Below are positions 11,374-22,101 of a DNA stretch of 64,000 nucleotides, piece by piece (position 1 is the first letter of the stretch; each line of letters starts with the position of its first letter). A model generated the notes under the pieces. The model was not told the origin of the DNA. It saw only the letters and a list, made by a program, of their open reading frames with translations, and did no database searches. This DNA is from Sanguinoderma infundibulare (Eukaryota; Basidiomycota; Agaricomycetes; Polyporales; Polyporaceae). The DNA lies in the NCBI GenBank assembly GCA_032821775.1, contig JAVLRN010000012.1:868001-932000 (forward strand). Direction: 5' to 3'. The position numbers and the translations under genes were made by a program.

Positions 11374-12816
11374 CCCGATGGGGAGTTTCTTGTTGCGGTT
11401 GTTCCTTCTTTTGGGTCTCACATCAACGTCGGTCGCATAACATCAAGGCTCCATGTACGGTACGGACTTCTGGTAGGTCATCATCGTTTGTAGCGAGCTC
11501 GAAGCCTGCTCACCTCACTGGTCCTCAGGCCCGATAATGTCTCAATAGTACAAGCGCTGCAGTTTCTACAAGTTACACCGCCCTTCTAGTAAGGGACGGC
11601 CCCACACGTTCCTTTTTGCACATTCCCTCTCCTTTGTCCCTCCCGCTCTCTCGAACACTCACACTCGACTGACTGTGTCTGGCGCTCGGATTGTTCATAC
11701 CCCGTACGGTACGGTCCTTCATCTACTTGCTTTCGTCGCTCGCATCTTCATTCATATCCATATCGTACATGTATACCGTCTGGCATCTTGCGGCAACGGC
11801 CGTTTATAATTGTACATACCTTACCACCACCCCGCGTCCTTTTATGTGCTTTCGCCCACCTTTTTATTGCATCCCTTGCATTCGCGTTCCACCCCCCCTC
11901 GGCGGTTGCACATATTCACCTTCTCGCGTTAACGGAGGTCATGCTCGGCGTTCAGCCTACTTACTCGCATTGCATGGGTAGTGCAGTTGCATCCATGTTC
12001 ATTTGTTGCTTCATTACATAGAGCAATGGAAATCATGCTCGATTCCAAAACTGTTTTCGCGTCGATATCCGACTGACAGCGCCGAACGGTCCATTGCAGC
12101 CTCGAGCCCCCGATTTCTGTTCCCTTTCCATCACGTCGGTAGTATATGTTATTTGTCGTGCGACTGCACAGTTGAGCGTTATGGAAAACGACCACGGCTA
12201 CGTATACAGCAGCCGGAAGCTCAAGGTTAACGTCGAGGTGGAACAAAATGGACGCCGCGGCCTAAGCATGTTTGAGATGCGGTGGGAGAAGAATGACAAC
12301 CAATCGTACTAGGATAGCAATGACATGGGGAGGCACTGGTGGTGCGATACCCGGAAGGGGAAGAGGAGAGGGACATTGAGTCATTGACTTGAAGAGATCT
12401 AGAGGGTAATGATAATATAGGCTCAGAAGTCATCTGCGCAGAGGACTGTTCGTGACAGCTGAGCACCACGCCATGTGCTCGCCAACAAACTCGGATTTGA
12501 CACTCTACAGTCCGAGGGGATCGCATTCAATTTTGCAACAGCTGCCTCGACGATGAAAATAACAACGTACGAGCACTTCTGAACGAGGTTACGCAACGCA
12601 AGGCTACGCACCTAAGTTCTAGCGCCAACAGATTTGCAAAGTTCTCGCAGCCCCTTTCGAATGACTCGCGCCACCACGCCCTCTCCTTGCGCGTGTAAAC
12701 GCATATGTAGACGTAGAACGGCATGAGCCACGCAGTATCACGGCCGCGGCCGAAGCCGATTCTGCACGTTTGTCTCAGCGTAATGCTTCAAGCTGCATGA
12801 AGAACTAAACGGCCCC
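11374..12816. other. Intergenic stretch, no gene seen
   Basis: It begins with the 3' UTR of the orphan gene and continues as T/C-rich sequence up to about 11900. Short open frames on both strands show no similarity I recognise. The right end borders the decayed DUF2235 locus. Confidence 0.5.
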
Positions 12817-14322
12817 TTACCGTACAGGGGGATCCCAGGTGCGCTGCCACATGGGAATAAGCTCCGATATTCACCACAAAGACGACCAGCGGGCGAGCGG
12901 GTCGTGGATGGGCACGACCGCGTCGCGCATATCGTGCTCCTCCTCGTTCACCGCGGGTGGAAGCGGGGCGGTGGTGTGGAAGTGATGCGGTTCCGCCATG
13001 TGCAATGCGAGCTCGCGCTCCTTGACGGTGGGATACAGGGACGTCGGGTCGATGCCGGTAGACCTGATCCCTTCGGACTCCGGGATCATCCAGTGGAGTG
13101 AGATGTGTGCGAGGCTGTGCGGTGTGGAGTCCGGGACGGCTCCGCCTCCGACGTCTACAAAGATGAAGGTCGAGTCGATGTATGTATTAGTGGAAGGCCA
13201 CACCCTGCTTATTCTAGGAAAGCGTACCCTCGTGGCACCCGGCGAACCATCCTTCCATAACGTTTGTATGCCCTCGGCTATGTCGAGACAGACCCTCCTG
13301 CATGCAAATTAATTCGCGAAAGATGATAAATCCGGTCGGTAGGCATACCTGACGTCGAAGCACGGTTCTCCATCCTCAATGTCCTGCTATCCAAAGCGCC
13401 GCACTCCATCCCCGAGGACGATATCCGGTCTGTCGCGGCGAAGGCGCATGGTTACGTCGGTGCAGACTTGAGCGCGGTCGTCCGTGAAGCGGGTACTATC
13501 GCTATCAAGCGTTGGCTCGCGGCCCAATCGTCCTCTGAGACAGCGCCGCAGCTCGCGCTGGCAGATCTCCTCTCCGCACTTCCCACTGTGCGCCCGTCAG
13601 CGCTTCGTTCGCTCTTCTTGGATACCGTCCCGGTGCGGTACTCAGATATTGGCGGCCAGGCGCAGACAATCCAGAAGCTCCGAGAGTGTGTGGAGTGGCC
13701 GTTGCTGCACCCGGAAGCCTTCGCTCGTCGGAACCCTGACTAACAGTTTTGCATGATGAACTTGTAACCGTCCTGGATATGGGCCTCGATGTCCCACCCG
13801 ACCATCTTGTCTAACACCGCGTCGGCCTTCGCCAGGAAGGGCGAACCGCCCCCGCGGGCGACGTACGTACCGATGCCTGACTACGAGTGCGTCCTCCGGA
13901 TCAGATATCGTCATCTCGCAAGGATTTCAGAATGTTGGCTACAAACGTGGTAGTAGCACATCTGTTGACGTTTGTCTGCTGAGCAAGCTGAAGAGCTTCC
14001 AGATGTTCGAATTCTGCATTGGAAAAACCACGGGCCATCAGTCTTGACGGACATGCGAACGAGAAGGTAGGTACGTGCATATGCGCCGGTATCGAATTGA
14101 GCCATCGAAGCAGGGGACGAGCGTCCGCGCGGTATGGCTCGCTGGTATAATGAGGTGGTAACTTTCCCCTGTCGGTGCGCGCTGGGAGTCCTGGGCTCGG
14201 TCATCGGAAGGCGACGGTGCTCGAAAGGAGGGCTCGGTGTTGGTGCTCTGCGAGATGGTATCGGAATCAGGATCGGCATCGGAGACGGTCACGACGGAAT
14301 TGAACGCCGCCTTGGTGACCAT
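12817..14322 (-). pseudogene. Broken DUF2235 (T6SS Tle1-like alpha/beta hydrolase) gene
   Basis: Two separated parts of one minus-strand DUF2235 gene are visible. The 5' part (about 13742-14322) starts with an ATG and reaches TARTLVPCFDGS, the family's nucleophile-side motif, then QNSNIWKLFSLLSRQTST, GIGTYVARGGG and GYKFIMQN. Adjacent segments sit in different frames. The 3' part (about 12817-13309) holds WFAGCHE, an intron, DVGGGAVPDSTPHSLAHIS and a tail. In the tail a usual Trp-Trp pair reads TGG-TGA (stop at 12871-12873), followed by ISELIPMWQRTWD. The middle, which should carry the GFSRGAYTAR nucleophile elbow, is absent. An AAA ATPase fragment on the opposite strand sits there instead. 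Frameshifts, the nonsense codon and the missing core make a working product very unlikely. Confidence 0.75.
13339..13743 (+). pseudogene. Fragment of an AFG2/SPATA5-type AAA ATPase
   Basis: One open frame reads GIPDVEARFSILNVLLSK, AKAHGYVGADLSAVVREAG, a linker, VRYSDIGGQAQTIQKLRECV and WPLLHPEAFAR, then leaves the family at RNPD and stops. In AFG2/Drg1-type proteins these are the end of the first AAA module and the start of the second. Both ATP-binding cores (Walker A and B) are missing. The piece has no introns, is about 130 codons long and is truncated at both ends, so it cannot be an ATPase. It lies inside the broken DUF2235 gene on the opposite strand. Its right boundary falls within a few bases of the DUF2235 remnant, marking a rearrangement join. 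Confidence 0.8.
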
Positions 14323-15132
14323 TGCGAAAAGCAGCCTGAGAGTCGAAGCTAAATTGATCTTCTGTTAAATATGATGAGCTAATTGAGGAAGGGAATTACG
14401 TAGGCATCGAGAGAACTCCTATGTGAATTTCGTCGAAGGTGACCGAAATCATGACAGACATTATGTGCAGGGGCTATTCCGAGGTGCTCTCCTTCGCGGG
14501 ATCGTGAAACTTCCGCCAGCAGAACAGGACTGAGGACACGGACTCGATAGAGAAAGTCCGCTTGATTTTCGATAACGCCTTGCGCAATATTGCAAACGCA
14601 AAAGAACTTTCCGATGGTGGTCCGCCGGCACAGAACCGGTGCGTGAACCACAATATTGTCAGTGTGATTTCTATCTAAACCAACAGTTTTCCTTGACGAG
14701 CGTACAGACCTCTCGAAGTTGCATCTTGATATCGCGGGCAGCCGCCTTGGCCCAGTGTCCTATGTGGGCCATATAGCATCCTATCAGGGAATACGGATGC
14801 CATAGGATCAGCACAAGACGAATCAGACTGTGCAGGATCACCGTCAATGGATGTAGACTTCAGGTAGACTGACCCTACTAGGTCAAATGCGTATCCTGTG
14901 AATTGCAGATATCGAACTGAAAGACCCGTGCGCCCACGGACGAGCTTGCGCGGCAGATGAACGGCATTTTTCTTTGGAAACCGAGGGATGGAACACCCGT
15001 TATAGAAGCTCTGTGGACGTACAGCGGTGTACAGCATTATACAACATACTTTACATTCTTTCATCGCTTCTAAAACTTGCGCCCGTACGCACCGAGCATA
15101 ATCTATGTGAAGAACCACTGGTCTGAGAGACT
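14323..15132. other. Intergenic stretch, possibly degenerate coding DNA
   Basis: Minus-strand frames at 14379-14651 and 14675-15166 show no clear family. A segment with FDLVGSVYLKSTSIDG, then FPDRMLYGPHRTL, faintly recalls fungal aminoglycoside-phosphotransferase-like kinases. Flanking motifs and catalytic residues are not found, so I do not call it. The right end is the 3' UTR of the thiamine pyrophosphokinase gene. Confidence 0.35.
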
Positions 15133-16176
15133 TTAGGCAAGCGGCCGAAGTTCCATGGTCCACCAAATCGGTCTCGTCGTCTTCACAGTTACGACAGGTT
15201 CGTCCGGAAGGAGGTGATTGGACGTTGAGACGAGCCCGTCAAACGACGATACTTGATCCTCTGGTACACTGTCAGCGCATATGACGCAAGATCAAAACGT
15301 GAGCAAACTGACTGAGATTCCACTTGAGACCTGTTGTCGTCAGAACGGTGGAGTCGACACCGACGGGGAGGAGGCTGCAGGTAGGTCCAAACACAGCGTG
15401 GTCAACGCTTATCCGGTGTTCGCCCTGATGGGAGTAATAGTATGAGGAGTGATGCACGCGCATAACCCGAAGGATGTGGAAGCGAGATGGAGCGGCGCAC
15501 GGGGAGGGAGGACTTACCGTGTCGAGGAGCCAAGCGATGTTATCGTCGGTGATGACGAAGACGCGATTTCGTTTATGACGAAGTCTGTGCAGCAAGGAAA
15601 GTGTATGGACTGTCTGATCGAGGCGTCCTGTCAAACCGCCGAGGATCACAATCGTGTGTTGCTACACAGAATGTAAGGTCGTGTGCCGAACGAATGAAAG
15701 ATGAGAGGTACCTCAGCGTGCCGCTCAGCCTTCTCGTCCTCGACCAACGCGCCGATGCATTTCATGAGGTCTGTTGAATCTTGATCTCCATCTCGTATGA
15801 TGCGCACCCCACGGGAAGAGTAGTAGGCCTGAACGTCCACGCGAATGGAGTCGAGGTCCCCCTTGATTAGATCGGGGGTGTATCTGCCGCGTGGAGGTTG
15901 AGCAGCAGTCAGAATGATAAAGAAGAAGGTTACGTACAAGTTGGGCAAGACTCACAGGTGCCTCAGGTCCTTGCCGTCATAGTCCTTGAGAAGGTCATGG
16001 AGGCGGTTGGCGCCGCCGTCTGCACAGGCGTGCCAGGAGGAGGAGTGCCAGACGCGGCGGAGGAGGGGGTACGAGAAGGGCTGGTTGAGGAGGATGAGGG
16101 CGTTGCGGGACTGCCTGAGGGGGTCGAGGAAGGAAACCTCCCAGGGGGTGACCGAGTACAGGGCAAGCGAGGCCAT
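15133..16176 (-). CDS. THI80: Thiamine pyrophosphokinase
   Basis: Model complement(join(15133..15260,15313..15424,15518..15661,15712..15883,15956..16176)), 258 aa. The enzyme transfers pyrophosphate from ATP to thiamine, giving thiamine diphosphate in the cytosol. Family motifs appear in order: ACADGGANRLHDLL near residue 50, PDLIKGDLDSIR, RDGDQDSTDLMKCI, VILGGLTGRLDQTVHTLS, EHRISVDHAVFGPTCSLLPV, DSTVLTTTGLKWNL, and the thiamine-site tail ending LVSTSNHL and PIWWTMELR. Four introns of 50-93 nt restore frame exactly. It is divergent from the CS-domain gene with about 180 bp between starts. No riboswitch was recognised. Identification is firm. Confidence 0.93.
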
Positions 16177-16360
16177 GAGGGCGGCGAGGAGAGGGCGCCA
16201 GAAAGACTCGCGCGAAGCGCGGGCACGTGCGCGTAGCGACTCGGTCGTGTCGCTGGGCGGGCAAACGGTTGGGGCTGCTCACAGATCCGAATGTCCCTCT
16301 TGTCCTCCGTCCACTCCCTCCATCGTCTGCTCCTCTCTCCTCCGGCTGCCGTCGACGAGC
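16177..16360. promoter_or_regulatory. Short bidirectional promoter (thiamine pyrophosphokinase / CS-domain gene)
   Basis: Only 184 bp separate the two divergent start codons, so the genes must share promoter sequence. The stretch just before 16361 is pyrimidine-rich, as in fungal leaders. I see no clear TATA box. Confidence 0.5.
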
Positions 16361-18386
16361 ATGGATAGGTTGCACGATCACTATCAGTCCTACTCATGGC
16401 ATCAGGTCCGTTCCAGCCTTGTCTCGATCGTACGAGCCTCTCGCCTAACACTCCTCCCCGTCTCTAGTCTCATGACCAGGTTCGTGGCGCGCCGTCTGCC
16501 ATGCAACCCCTGCACAGATGCTAAACTTCCCGTAGGCTACCGTTCTCTTGCTTCTACCCTACGAGACGGCAGAGGAGGATGTGTCGGTCAGTCCGCCTCG
16601 CCCTATCGCCCCGTCCCCCATAACCTCCCCAAAACTTTGCAGGTGATCATTGGCGAGGACTACCTTGTTGCTGGCGTCCGCGGTCAACCTCCAGTAGTGA
16701 AGGCAAGTTACATGGTCACCGGTACGTCGCGGACCTCACGCTGACCACGTCTCTAGGGTCAAGTCTACGGCAAGGTCGACACCACAACTTCTGTATGGCA
16801 ACTGGAACCCCGTCCATCTCGCCTCTCTCCTCGGGAGCGAACAACGTCCTCAACCTCCACAGCCTCCACGCAGTCATCCTATGCCCTCATCTCCGAACCC
16901 GAGTTCTCCAGCAGCTTCGCAGCGTCCTTGGAAGCCGGCCTAATCTCGGGTTCTGACGTTGACGACACCGTCCTCTCCTCCCCTGCTCTCTCCTCGCCTA
17001 TCTCATCCTCTGCAGATGAGCGGCTCGCCTTACCACCAGACCCACGCCCGTTGCGTAGATCTCCCCTCGCCGCTTCTCCCCCTGTGCAACTCCCACAAGC
17101 CATTCCCCATGCTTCTTCCTTCTCATCTCTCGAATCATTGCACACGGGTACCGGAAGGCTCCTGACTCTACATTTAGAGAAGGCTGACTCCGTCATCTGG
17201 CCCTCTCTCATCACCGGCCCAGTGACCGAGTCCGTCTCCCCGCCCCCCGCGGGTGTATACCCCTGGCTCCTGGATATCACCTCGGAAATGCCGTACAACA
17301 TGGATCCGACAAGCTTGGTTCTCATTGCCCTTGATTTGTATGACATTCGCAAGGTTAAGGAGGACGCTTTCGAGCACTTCATGTACGTTCTCTCCATTCC
17401 CGCTCATTCCCCGACCCTTACCATTTCCGCCAAACAGTCGGGCGTGGCACCAAGCCCGGCTTCCCTCCGCAGCCATCCGGCTCGCAACGCACTATCTTCC
17501 GCTCACAACTATAGTGCCGGACGAGCCCGTGGACGCGTCAGTAGGCACCTTACATCCCGAACCGTCCACCCCAACCTCCCAGGCAATACCCGCCACTCTG
17601 CAGTTGACCACCACCCCCATACCACCCAAATCTGGCACCTCCGAGTACTATATCTCGCGCCTGGGCGGTGCACAGGGCCTCGCCCAGCTCTTCCTCGCCG
17701 CAGGCCTGCTCTACCTCGAAGGCACCGCGACCTCTCTTCTCGCGTCCTCCTACGCCGGCCTCTCCTCCCTCCGCTCTCCGTTCGTCATGTCCGGCCCACC
17801 GACGTCGCACATGCCCGGGACGAGCATAGACGGCGCGGCAGCCTGGCGGCGTGACCGCGAGCAGGCCGCGCGGTTCTTCGTCCGCGCCCGCGCCCTCAAC
17901 CCAGCGCTCGACGTGCCGCTCCTCCCTGCCGAGGAGACCGAGTCGGAGGACAACGGGTCGGGGGCAGACAGCGGGACGGAGCTCGCGGTCCGCCCACGCG
18001 AGCCGCGCGACAAGCAGCAGCAGCAACAGCAGCGCACGATCCGCCGCAAGGGCCAGCGGGGACAAGGGGAGCGAGAGCAGAAGCTGGAGATGCCGACGAT
18101 CGACGTCGCGCGCGAGGCGGCGTCGGCGCACGACCCGCTGCCGCCGCCGATGCGCCGGAGACGCAGGAAGGAGTACTCGTACGCGTACACGCACGCGAGC
18201 GACGACGCGGATGCGGAGCTGTCGAGCTCGATGGTGGAGAGCGTGCACAAGGAGCCGACGGACCTGGGCGCAGGCGACGACGACAGGACGTGGTACTTGT
18301 ACTTGCCCGGGCTCGTGGGTGCGGGCACCGCGCTGCTCATCGTGGGGCTGTTGAGTTTGCAGAGTTGGCGCAAGAACCAGGGCTGA
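16361..18386 (+). CDS. CS-domain (p23/NudC-like) protein with C-terminal membrane anchor
   Basis: Model join(16361..16405,16468..16479,16536..16586,16643..16702,16757..17382,17438..18386), 580 aa. Residues about 10-80 form a CS domain: YSWHQSHDQATVLLLLPYET, VIIGEDYLVAGVRGQPPVVK and GQVYGKVDTTTSVWQLEPR. CS domains are Hsp20-like beta sandwiches found in p23 and NudC co-chaperones. A Ser-rich linker follows, then a conserved helical region with MPYNMDPTSLVLIALDLYD and RAWHQARLPSAAIRLATHYL. After a polyQ tract and basic patches, one hydrophobic helix (LYLPGLVGAGTALLIVGLLS) ends 8 residues before the stop, suggesting a tail anchor facing the cytosol. Exon 2 is only 12 nt, and intron 4 has a GC donor (AAG|GCAAGT). 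The start gives the complete CS domain. Client unknown. Confidence 0.8.
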
Positions 18387-18766
18387 GTGGGTCGGGTGTG
18401 GGAGTAGGAATGAATGAGGGGTGTGTGTGTTGGTCTTGGTGAGCGGTGTACGATGTGTGGGTCCGTGTTCCACATTCGGGGCTGGTCCTGATGGTCGCAA
18501 GCGCGTCGGGATGCTGCGTGGCTCTGGACTCGGACGTTAGGTTGCGTGTTGTGCCAGTGTGTGCGTTTCCTTCGGACTGTGTCGCTCTGGCAGGGACGGT
18601 GCTCAGGATGTTCGTTACGAAATGATGATGATGATTATAATGCACATTCGTGGGATGGCTCCATCGACGATATGCTTGCGCTCCGAGCTGCAGACTCGGA
18701 TGAATGCGGTAGGCCTTGACAGGTACCGGTAGTGGCCCCACCCATGTATCTTGCCTTCCTACCACC
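18387..18766. other. Intergenic between CS-domain and MoaD-like genes
   Basis: Probably the 3' UTR of the upstream gene plus the promoter of the downstream one; both are on the plus strand. A short GAT/ATG run lies near 18623-18640. Nothing else recognised. Confidence 0.45.
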
Positions 18767-19126
18767 ATGGCCGCTCCTCGCACATCATCGATCACAGTGC
18801 TGTACTTTGCCGCAGCCTCCACGGAGGTGGGACTGACCGCAGAGGAAATCGAGCTGCCCAAGAGCGCGAGCGGCGAAGCACCCGGTGCGCACGCTACGCC
18901 TAACCCAATGTACCGTGTGTTGACCCGATACTCGATGGCACTAGCAGGTTTGCCCCTGACGCAACTTGCTGGGCTGCTCACTGCGCGGCATCCGAACACG
19001 TCGCTGGGGTCGGTCCTGGAGAACAGCCAGTGGGCGGTGGACGCGGAGATGGTCGAGGATCCCGCGGAGGTGACCCTCCGTGGCGGGGAGGAGGTCGCGG
19101 TGATATGTCCTGTATCGGGTGGATGA
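18767..19126 (+). CDS. Molybdopterin synthase sulfur carrier subunit (MoaD/MOCS2A-like)
   Basis: Model join(18767..18884,18948..19126), 98 aa, typical for this ubiquitin-fold carrier. It begins TVLYFAAASTEVGLTAEEI, has LLTARHPNTSLGSVLENSQ and AVDAEMVEDPAEV, and ends GGEEVAVICPVSGG. The C-terminal Gly-Gly is the residue pair that is adenylated and thiocarboxylated so that MoaE/MOCS2B can place sulfur on precursor Z in molybdenum cofactor synthesis. The single 63 nt intron is a multiple of three with no stop, so the unspliced frame is also open. It is removed because the join (EAPGLPLTQLA) matches family length. The large subunit is not in this window. Confidence 0.9.
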   Translation: MAAPRTSSITVLYFAAASTEVGLTAEEIELPKSASGEAPGAHATPNPMYRVLTRYSMALAGLPLTQLAGLLTARHPNTSLGSVLENSQWAVDAEMVEDPAEVTLRGGEEVAVICPVSGG

Positions 19127-19959
19127 CCAAGCTCAAGGACGGACGCAGGGAAGATATCCTCATGTTGACCACGGACGTGCATAGGTTGTTCAGCAATGGA
19201 TCTCGAGGTTACAGGGAACCACCGTCAAGCCATCTGGGTTCGATAGACCCTCATGCGAGTCATTGTGTCGCCCTGTTATCCAAGACCCTCAAGAGCAACG
19301 ATGCGCAATGGAATTATAACATTGGATTCAGAATGACATACACTAGCAGGACAACTACTGCCGCCAACGCCCTCCGGACTCGAGCGAACCGCGTACAATC
19401 CTCCTCGACACCGGTGGCACCAGAAAGTCCACTGATCCAGAGTGGAACTATCGAGACCGGCGCTCGACGACAACGGCAGGAAGCCCCTGGGCAGACTTGC
19501 TATCGCCACGGTCGTCCCCATGCGGATGGAGCAAAGCCATGCACATTATAGTCGGGGTGGAACAGCCTCTGCACGGTCCGCCTGTCCTGGGTATCAGACG
19601 ATGATCTGTAATCCCTCGCGCCTAGCATGCCCCCCACGCACTCTCTGCCGACGAGAGATCCCTATGTATACTATCATCCTCCCAAACAAAGGTGGCATCA
19701 TCGAATGGCTCGTGGCGAGGGTGAGCTGCAGGTGTACAATAGCGCGAGGTCCGGCATTGTGGAAGACGACGGCGTTCATTGTAATCAAGGGGAGGTAACG
19801 CGGAGGATGGCGACGAAGAGGGGAGAAGATCAAGCCGAGGACGCGCATGCGGGAGAGGTGTAGCTTGATATGCCCGACGGGTCTAGCGGGAGAACCTAAG
19901 AATGCGGTCAAAACTTGGGTACATGCGCAGAGTGGCATTCACTTACCCGAGGTCGCGAT
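19127..19959. other. Convergent intergenic region
   Basis: This lies between the 3' ends of the MoaD-like gene (+) and the CCDC174-like gene (-). Several short open frames lack similarity. I see no gene and no clear terminator; fungal poly(A) signals are too loose to call here. Confidence 0.5.
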
Positions 19960-21367
19960 CTATCGGTTGTACATATCCTGTTCCAGCTGGGCTAAGAACG
20001 CATCCGCCGTATTGGACGAGGCAGAAGGCTGACCCTTGCCTGTCGATCTTCTCTTCTGCGATGCTGCCTGGGCTTCTAAGGAGGCGAATGGGTCGGTAGC
20101 GGCAACCGAAGGAGGGGGAGGGATGTGTACGTCAGCCGCCGTTGACAATCTCTCTCGCTCTTTCTCCCCATCCTGTCCGTTCTTCTTTCTCTTCCTAGCT
20201 TCCAGCAGCTTGTTCCGCTCCTCTAGAACACGCTCTCGTTTCTTCGCGCCGCGACCCTTCCCAGGAACGGCCTGATCCGCCCGCATGCCCACAATTTCCC
20301 CGGGAAGCACATCCTGTGCCCCAGACTCTGCCCGTGCAACATTTGTCTCCTCATGACTGTCTTTCAAGCCCTGCAGCTCCTGCTGACGAATGTCAGAAAC
20401 CTGAGAGAGCCCGTATGTGAGGCCACTCTTAGCGCGGATTTCTTTCGACCAGTCGAAGTGGACGTTTCCAGACTCTGGTTCGGCTTCGCGCCTGATCCTT
20501 GCTTGATCTTCCGCACTCCGCTCCCAGGTGGGGTAATGGTTTATGGGATTGACTGTTGAATCGTCAGACGGGGCTCATATAGGATGGCGCGGATGTGCTT
20601 ACAACGAGCATACGGGCTGGGATAGGATGAAGGTATCAGCGCACTGCACGTCGACAGCAAAGACTGCATGCATACTCAAACTTATCGTCATCGTCGTCCT
20701 TCTTGGCGTCAGGTAAATATTTGAGGGGTACTTGAGAGCGCCGCGCCGTGCGGTCCCGCCCGTACTCGTCTTTATACTCGATGACGGGATCGTCCTCGGC
20801 GTATTGAGGCGCAACAGGGACGGTAAGAGACTCGTCCACGTCATCGCTGTCTGAATCATAACTGCCATCCTGCTTCTGGCTGAACTACAGCCAAGCCCCT
20901 CATAAGAGGACGTCGCGACAGCATACAGAGACAAGGCACACTCACGTCCACCAAGCACTCGCCATGCTGCTCCTCGGTGAGTCCCCCGCTCCTTCCTCGA
21001 CTGAGCAGTTCGTACTGCCGTGCCTTTCTCTCCAACTTCACGCGGTGGTCCTCGTAGGTGGCCCTGTCCAGCTGCTCGAACGCAGCAGTATCCCGCGCGG
21101 CGCGCTGCTGCACGCCTGCGTTCTGCTTCGCCCATTTCGCCACCTTCTGTTTCAGAGGTGAGCGCGATCCGCATGGAATTCATTTCAAGATGGACAAGAT
21201 AATGGGCGTACGTTATCCCGCTTCTTAATGCCTCTAGTGGCCGCGTTAGCTTTGCCGACCGCCTTGTTCTTGTCGAACTCCTGAATCCCCTTCTGCAGCT
21301 CCGCACCGAAGTCCATGAATGAACTGGAACTGAGGCCGGCAGCGCGGGCCTTGTCTTTGGGGGGCAT
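19960..21367 (-). CDS. CCDC174-like coiled-coil protein
   Basis: Model complement(join(19960..20552,20603..20616,20676..20884,20946..21146,21212..21367)), 390 aa. The protein is charged and probably helical, resembling the CCDC174/DUF4078 family of nuclear proteins linked in animals to RNA processing. Conserved stretches are LSSSSFMDFGAELQKGIQEF, KNAGVQQRAARDTAAFEQLD, an acidic block ending in DKFD, then PYARFNPINHYPTWERSAED and FDWSKEIRAKSGLTYGLS. The C-terminus has a lysine/arginine-rich segment (KKRERVLEERNKLLEARKRK) and ends FLAQLEQDMYNR. Exon 4 is just 14 nt; leaving it out breaks the reading frame. The start is the ATG in MPPKDKARA, preferred over an upstream in-frame non-ATG extension. 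The role is inferred from family only. Confidence 0.82.
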
Positions 21368-22101
21368 CGGGAGGGATTCGGGAAGGGCAAGGGCGAGCAG
21401 GCTGAGGCAGGTGATGAGGGCAGCAAGCAAGAGACGCGCTCACGTGGTGGCGGACTCGTCCCAAGGCAACCGAGAACATGCACAACACGCACAAACAACG
21501 CGTCGCGGCCTGTTGCCCGACGCTCTGAGTCTATGCACACTGCATTCACAGACACTCCTGGGCCCCGGGTTGTAATTCATTCGTGGCACACCAAGAGCAC
21601 ACATTATTCAGGCCACTCCGTCCACTCACTTGCTCGCTCGACCAGCGCCCTTCATTTGTCGCCGCCGCCGACTCGCCCACGCTATGTCATCCAAGTCAAC
21701 GTCTGCGAATTAATTATAGGCAAAGGGAAAGATCCGGGGCCGGTGGAAACTACCTCCATCTAGTATATCGCGCATTCCAGCTCTACCCCCGCCCGATGGC
21801 ATCCCGGGACCGCGCAGCGACCGCAGAAGAAAGCAGGTGCGGCCCCGCGCGGGGCTGAGCAATCAGCAGCGCGAATCGCAAATCGTGGAACGATCGCGCG
21901 GTGCATCATTGTGAGATTCGCTCGCCTTTCGATCGGTGTGGGCAAACTCGATCGAGTCCCTGGAAGATCTGATGTACAGTACTTGTGGCGGTGTGTGGTC
22001 CAGTGGTAGAAGGAACGACGGGGCGACGGAGAGCGCAGACTAGTCGGCTGAGAGCGTCATCGTCTCCGAGCGCGCTGCCGGGGCGGGGATACGTCGAGCG
22101 G
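21368..22101. other. Intergenic between CCDC174-like and SDS22-like genes
   Basis: Holds the CCDC174-like promoter and leader at its left and the SDS22-like 3' UTR at its right; both genes run leftward. No further gene or repeat recognised. Confidence 0.5.

Noticed and set aside
14675..15166. Possible kinase (aminoglycoside-phosphotransferase-like) fragment
   Set aside because: Only a faint likeness around FDLVGSVYLKS; catalytic motifs are missing and the frame overlaps the end of the thiamine pyrophosphokinase gene.
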